From contig NZ_BMPE01000006.1 in the NCBI RefSeq assembly GCF_014647435.1, positions 123,443 through 187,442 of the forward strand: a stretch of DNA of 64,000 bases. The letters are read 5' to 3'. This document shows, piece by piece, positions 61,042-64,000 of this stretch. The notes under the pieces are model-generated. The model searched no databases. It was given only the letters and a program-made list of their open reading frames with translations, and had not been told where the DNA came from. Position numbers and translations under genes: made by a program. The stretch is from Deinococcus radiotolerans (GTDB lineage: Bacteria; Deinococcota; Deinococci; Deinococcales; Deinococcaceae). Each line of letters starts with the position of its first letter. Positions within the stretch are counted from its first letter, which is position 1.

Positions 61042-62091
61042 TCAGCGGAACAGCTTCAGTCGCGCCTCAATCACGCTGGCCGCGGACGGCCGTGCAGTCG
61101 TGACCGCCCGGGCGCGGGCCACTTCACCCGGGTCACCGTAGTTCGACAGTTTCAGGCCGTTCAGGTAGACCGTGGGGGTGCCCTGCACGCCTATGGCCTG
61201 ACCCGTTATGAAGTGAGCCACCACGTCAGAGGTCTCCAGTTTGCCCAGGCACGACTTGAACCGGGTCGTATCCAGTCCCGCCGCCTTGGCGTACGCCGCA
61301 TACTTCCCCGGTGCATCCTTCGGATTCAGCGGCGTCCACACATTGAAGTTCGCGAACAGCTGATCAGCGAACGGCCAGAATTTCCCCTGTGCCGCAGCGC
61401 ACTCCCCGGCCTGCGCCGCCCCCTCCGCATTTTTATGAAATGACAGCGGAAATTCATAGTGCATCACGCGGTTCGTGGCACTGTCCTTACGCCACGTGGG
61501 CATCGCCGTATCCCACATCTGCTTGCAGTACGGGCACTGGAAGTCACTGAAGACCCGCAGGGTGACGGGCGCCGTCGCGTCGCCCGTCACGGCCTTTGTG
61601 ACTGGAAACGCACTGTCCGCCCAGACCTTCACCGCTACGTACGCGAAGTACCGCGTGTTGCTCTCCTCGCCCGTAACCTTCAGGGCAATCAGATCGGTCG
61701 CGCCGTCGTCCGTCAGTTCCACAAACCCGGCCCGGGCGGCGCTCAGTACCTGCGGACTGCTGAGATTGTCCTTCAGTTTCGGCAGGTCCGTGGCCCGCAG
61801 ACCCCATCCGGCGCCCACACCGCGCGTCAGGTCATCCAGCGAACTGGTCTCAGTAAGCACACCTACCACGAATCCCCCCGCCACGTCCAGCGTCACGGTG
61901 GTCAGACCCTGCCGCAGCGTTGTGCCCTCCGCGGTCATACCCTTCAGAATGGGCTGAGCGAGCGTCTGAGCCGGTGTTTCCAGCAGCTGAGCGCTCGCCT
62001 GCGCCGTCAGCAGGAGGGTAATGGTCACCGCAGTCACGTGCCAAGGAAGAAGAGAAATCACGCGGCGCAGTCTAGAGCCAGGGCGCACCAT
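61042..62091 (-). CDS. DsbA-like thioredoxin-fold protein
   Basis: 349 residues from ATG 62091; TTG and GTG codons slightly upstream are alternatives. A signal anchor (VTAVTITLLLTAQASA) is followed by an N-terminal domain of about 150 residues without match. A DsbA-type domain with CPYC in VFSDFQCPYCKQMW, the inserted helical part, and cis-Pro in GVQGTPTVYLNG completes it. It probably makes disulphides or acts as an extracytoplasmic thiol oxidoreductase. Confidence 0.9.
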   Translation of the reverse strand: MVRPGSRLRRVISLLPWHVTAVTITLLLTAQASAQLLETPAQTLAQPILKGMTAEGTTLRQGLTTVTLDVAGGFVVGVLTETSSLDDLTRGVGAGWGLRATDLPKLKDNLSSPQVLSAARAGFVELTDDGATDLIALKVTGEESNTRYFAYVAVKVWADSAFPVTKAVTGDATAPVTLRVFSDFQCPYCKQMWDTAMPTWRKDSATNRVMHYEFPLSFHKNAEGAAQAGECAAAQGKFWPFADQLFANFNVWTPLNPKDAPGKYAAYAKAAGLDTTRFKSCLGKLETSDVVAHFITGQAIGVQGTPTVYLNGLKLSNYGDPGEVARARAVTTARPSAASVIEARLKLFR

Positions 62092-62114
62092 CACCGACCG
62101 CAACTGCCCCCCTG

Positions 62115-62143
62115 TTTACAGCTCTGAAAAGCCGTGCTAACAT
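62115..62143 (+). promoter_or_regulatory. Promoter of the tRNA-Cys/tRNA-Val operon
   Basis: TTTACA, 17 bases, TAACAT. Expected start near 62150, 50 bases before tRNA-Cys. Confidence 0.8.
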
Positions 62144-62200
62144 TCCTTCCGCTGGAGAGGAAGACCCACCAGCCGCCCGCAAGGGACAGCAACAGCCTCA

Positions 62201-62276
<76 letters not shown>

Positions 62277-62294
62277 GTACCCCATTCCAGGTTC

Positions 62295-62369
<75 letters not shown>

Positions 62370-62373
62370 GTAA

Positions 62374-62401
62374 GCGCCCACCCAGTGGGCGTTTTTCTTT
62401 T
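62374..62401 (+). terminator. Terminator of the tRNA operon
   Basis: GCGCCCA/TGGGCGT stem (62374-62380 with 62386-62392) with a short loop and a strong TTTTTCTTTTT tail. Confidence 0.88.
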
Positions 62402-62433
62402 TCCCCACGCATCAATTTTTGCCCTGGTAGCAG

Positions 62434-62456
62434 CGCTGGTAGCAACCAGCGTTTTT
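62434..62456 (+). terminator. Hairpin with T-run at the end of the integrase remnant
   Basis: CGCTGGT/ACCAGCG stem, AGCA loop, TTTTT tail. Its left arm overlaps one of two GGTAGCAgc/GGTAGCAac direct repeats that could be integrase arm sites. Confidence 0.7.
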
Positions 62457-63371
62457 AGGGGGCCAGCGGGTCGCTGTCGCGGTCCGCTCTGGCGGTGAGG
62501 GTGCTGAGGCTCAGGGCGGCCCGTTCCCGCTGCTCTTCGAACACGTGACCGTAGATGTCCAGGCTGATGCTGGCGCGGCTGTGGCCCATGCGGTCGGCCA
62601 GTACCTTGGGGTCCAGGCCCTGGTAGATGGCGAGGGACGCGCACGTGTGGCGGATGTCGTGGATGCGGATGCGCCGCACGCTCGCCGTGTCTAAGAGGAC
62701 GTACCAATCCCAGAGGAGGTTGCGGCGGTGGTACACGGTGCCCACGCTGGTCGGGAACACAAGCCCGTGTTCCTCCCAGGCGTCCCCGGCCGCGTCGCGT
62801 TCCTGAGCCTGCCGTTCCCGGTGCAGGCGCAGCGCATTGATGGTGTCTGGTGGGAGGGGGATGCGGCGGCGACTGGCTTTGGTCTTGGGCGTGGTGAGGG
62901 TGGCTGTGTTGCCGACGAGAACGCAGTTCTGCTGGATGTGGATGACGCCGCGTTGAATGTCGGTCCAGCGCAGGCCGCACAGTTCGCCGCGGCGCAGGAC
63001 GGTGGTGAGGGCGAGGTACACGAGGCCGTACAGGTGGTCCTCGAGGACCGCGCCGATCAACTGGTGGACTTCGCTGGATTCCCACACCTGGAAGTCCCGC
63101 CGCACGACCTTCACGCGTTTCACGGCTTCGACCGGGTTACGGTAGATCAGGCCCAACTGCATGGCGTGCTTCATGGCGGTGCCCAGGAGGGTCATGGCGC
63201 CGGCCACGGTGGTGGGTGAGAGGAGCGGGCCAGCGGGCCGGGCTCGGGTGGTGGGTCGCCTGCCTTGCGCTTCCTGGTGCTGGGTTGGCGCCTCGTGTTG
63301 AGGAGGCTGGTCTGCTACTGCTGGATGTCGAGCGGCGTGAGCTTCTACAGGTGCTTGAGGCTCAGGTGAGG
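62455..63371 (-). pseudogene. Tyrosine recombinase/integrase remnant, truncated by an IS element
   Basis: The catalytic domain is intact: LRRGELCGLRW (Arg), HDIRHTCASL (His-x2-Arg), MGHSRASISLDIYGHV (His, Tyr). The N-terminal core-binding domain is ruined. In another frame, 63371 down to about 63240 reads HLSLKHL-stop-KLTPLDIQQ-stop-QTSLLN, then shifts frame near 63215-63240. The 5' end is lost at the IS border. Two nonsense codons, one frameshift and an insertion show a long-dead gene. It lies next to tRNA-Val, a usual integration target. Confidence 0.85.
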
Positions 63372-63453
63372 TGACCTGCTCCCCGCAATCGGTTCCAAAA
63401 TGAATCGGAAAATCTGGCACACTCAGGGAACACACGTTCCCAGGCGGGTCAGC

Positions 63454-63720
63454 ATGGGAGGAGCACGGCATACCGAAGAGCAGATCGCCTTCGCCCTGCG
63501 GCAAGTCGAGTCCGGCACGTCCGTCGGCGAGGTCTGCCGGAAGATGGGCGTCGTCGAGTCCACGTACGACATCTGGCGCAAAAAGTACGGCGGGCTGGGG
63601 GTTGCGGAACTCCGTCGGCTTCGCCAGCTGGAAGAGGAAAACCGCAAACTGAAACAGCTGGTGGCGGATCTGAGCCTGGACAAGGCGATGCTGCAGGAGG
63701 TCATCTCAAAAAAGCTGTGA
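63454..63720 (+). CDS. IS3-family transposase OrfA
   Basis: 88 residues from ATG 63454 with GGGAGG-like context. Helix-turn-helix TEEQIAFALRQVESGTSVGEVCRKMGV (in parts), WRKKYGG and a Leu-zipper segment LRQLEEENRKLKQLVADLSLDKAML, the hallmark of IS3 OrfA. It binds the IS ends and is fused to OrfB by frameshifting. Confidence 0.93.
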   Translation: MGGARHTEEQIAFALRQVESGTSVGEVCRKMGVVESTYDIWRKKYGGLGVAELRRLRQLEEENRKLKQLVADLSLDKAMLQEVISKKL

Positions 63721-63740
63721 ACCCCCGCCAACGGCGGGGG
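63708..63740 (+). promoter_or_regulatory. Programmed -1 frameshift signal
   Basis: The slippery heptamer A-AAA-AAG lies at 63708-63714 in the OrfA frame. A 7-base spacer and then an 8-bp GC stem with 3-base loop (63722-63729 with 63733-63740) follow. Slippage leads directly into the OrfB frame. Confidence 0.9.
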
Positions 63741-64000
63741 TGGGTGGAGCACGTCCAGCACGTGTTCCGCGTCAGTCAACGTCGGGCTTGTCGGGGTCTG
63801 TATGTCGCGCGCTCGACATGTCGCTACGTCTTCAAGAAGCGGGCAGACGAGCCCGCCATCGTCCAGCGCATGACCGAGATCGCGGGGGTACGGGTGCGTT
63901 ATGGATACCGGCGCATTCACGTGCTGATGGCCCGAGAGGGCTGGCGCATCAACCACAAGCGGCTGTATCGGTTGTACACCCAGACCGGGCTCAATCTGCG
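63717..64000 (+). CDS. IS3-family transposase OrfB, 3' partial
   Basis: Starts at GTG 63717 (overlapping the OrfA stop as GTGA) or by -1 frameshift. Visible part: FRVSQRRACRGLYVARSTCRY, VRVRYGYRRIHVLMAREGWRIN and HKRLYRLYTQTGLNLR, the HTH_21 and start of the rve region. The DDE residues are outside the window. Confidence 0.92.
   Translation, partial: MNPRQRRGWVEHVQHVFRVSQRRACRGLYVARSTCRYVFKKRADEPAIVQRMTEIAGVRVRYGYRRIHVLMAREGWRINHKRLYRLYTQTGLNL

Larger units (their letters stand above)
63372..64000 (+). mobile_element. IS3-family element (IS407-like group), 3' end outside window
   Basis: Left end probably TGACCTGCTCCCCGC at 63372, matching the TGA-led ends of the IS407 group. OrfA and OrfB follow with a -1 frameshift signal. 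The right end and target duplication are beyond the window. It is inserted in the integrase remnant. Confidence 0.85.

Noticed and set aside
62371..62454. attL core site for the integrative element
   Set aside because: The tRNA-Val 3' end is a plausible site, but its duplicate cannot be seen within the window, so no attachment site is annotated.

Overview
The window looks like Deinococcus chromosome. It has very high GC, densely packed genes, frequent GTG starts and several TAnnnT -10 boxes 6-7 bases before start codons (leaderless style). It also has small palindromic repeats resembling the Deinococcus small noncoding repeats. Named proteins (KamA, GuaB, ThrS, RecR, IF-3, Hsp33, the ModF-like ATPase, a single class II CCA-type nucleotidyltransferase) fit that genus. 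The genus is inferred from these features, not from a database match.

Layout. (1) 1-7967: a polyol operon with a sugar ABC binding protein (5' end outside the window), two permeases, a mannitol/arabinitol 2-dehydrogenase, an SDR, a zinc xylitol/sorbitol dehydrogenase and a xylulokinase-type FGGY kinase. No ATPase gene is present. Two short palindromic repeats sit inside and just after the operon. (2) 8173-15305: a secreted PsbP-like protein with a ModF-like ATPase, a histidine phosphatase, an SPFH/NfeD pair and small accessory proteins. (3) 15342-18908: an Lrp/AsnC regulator divergent from lysine 2,3-aminomutase and a class III aminotransferase or racemase. (4) 19055-28883: secreted proteins, tRNA-Ala, guaB, an orphan SUKH-4-like immunity gene, HlyIII, a site-2 protease, a tRNA nucleotidyltransferase and HtrA. 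(5) 28924-35435: a large secreted nuclease lipoprotein, then a small RiPP locus. (6) 35483-42157: Hsp33, an orphan peptide-binding lipoprotein and a NarL-type two-component pair. (7) 42171-47756: an envelope or glycan group with two glycosyltransferases, an MFS protein and deacetylase-like proteins. (8) 47816-60982: recR/ybaB, peroxiredoxin, an NrtR-like Nudix regulator, debranching enzyme, infC, glutaredoxin, a phosphatase, three tandem DUF805 genes (the middle one broken), two GNATs, thrS and a PadR pair. (9) 61042-64000: a DsbA-like protein, tRNA-Cys and tRNA-Val, a decayed tyrosine integrase and an IS3-family insertion cut by the window end.

The most unusual part is 32530-35435. A 47-residue peptide gene, missed by ordinary ORF calling, carries a complete lasso-peptide leader signature (Y-x2-P-x-L-x3-G-x-W-x3-T). 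It sits beside a PqqD-type leader-binding protein, an HPr-kinase-like protein, and a fusion of a nucleotidyltransferase domain to a lasso B2-type leader protease. The locus has no asparagine-synthetase-like cyclase, and the predicted core has no Asp or Glu to form a lasso ring. It therefore looks like a lasso-derived RiPP system that makes something other than a lasso peptide.

Other notable signals are a probable ATA start for infC placed ideally behind a 9-base Shine-Dalgarno, a textbook -1 frameshift signal in the IS element, a single-base nonsense mutation in a DUF805 paralogue, and a layered integrase/IS ruin next to tRNA-Val.
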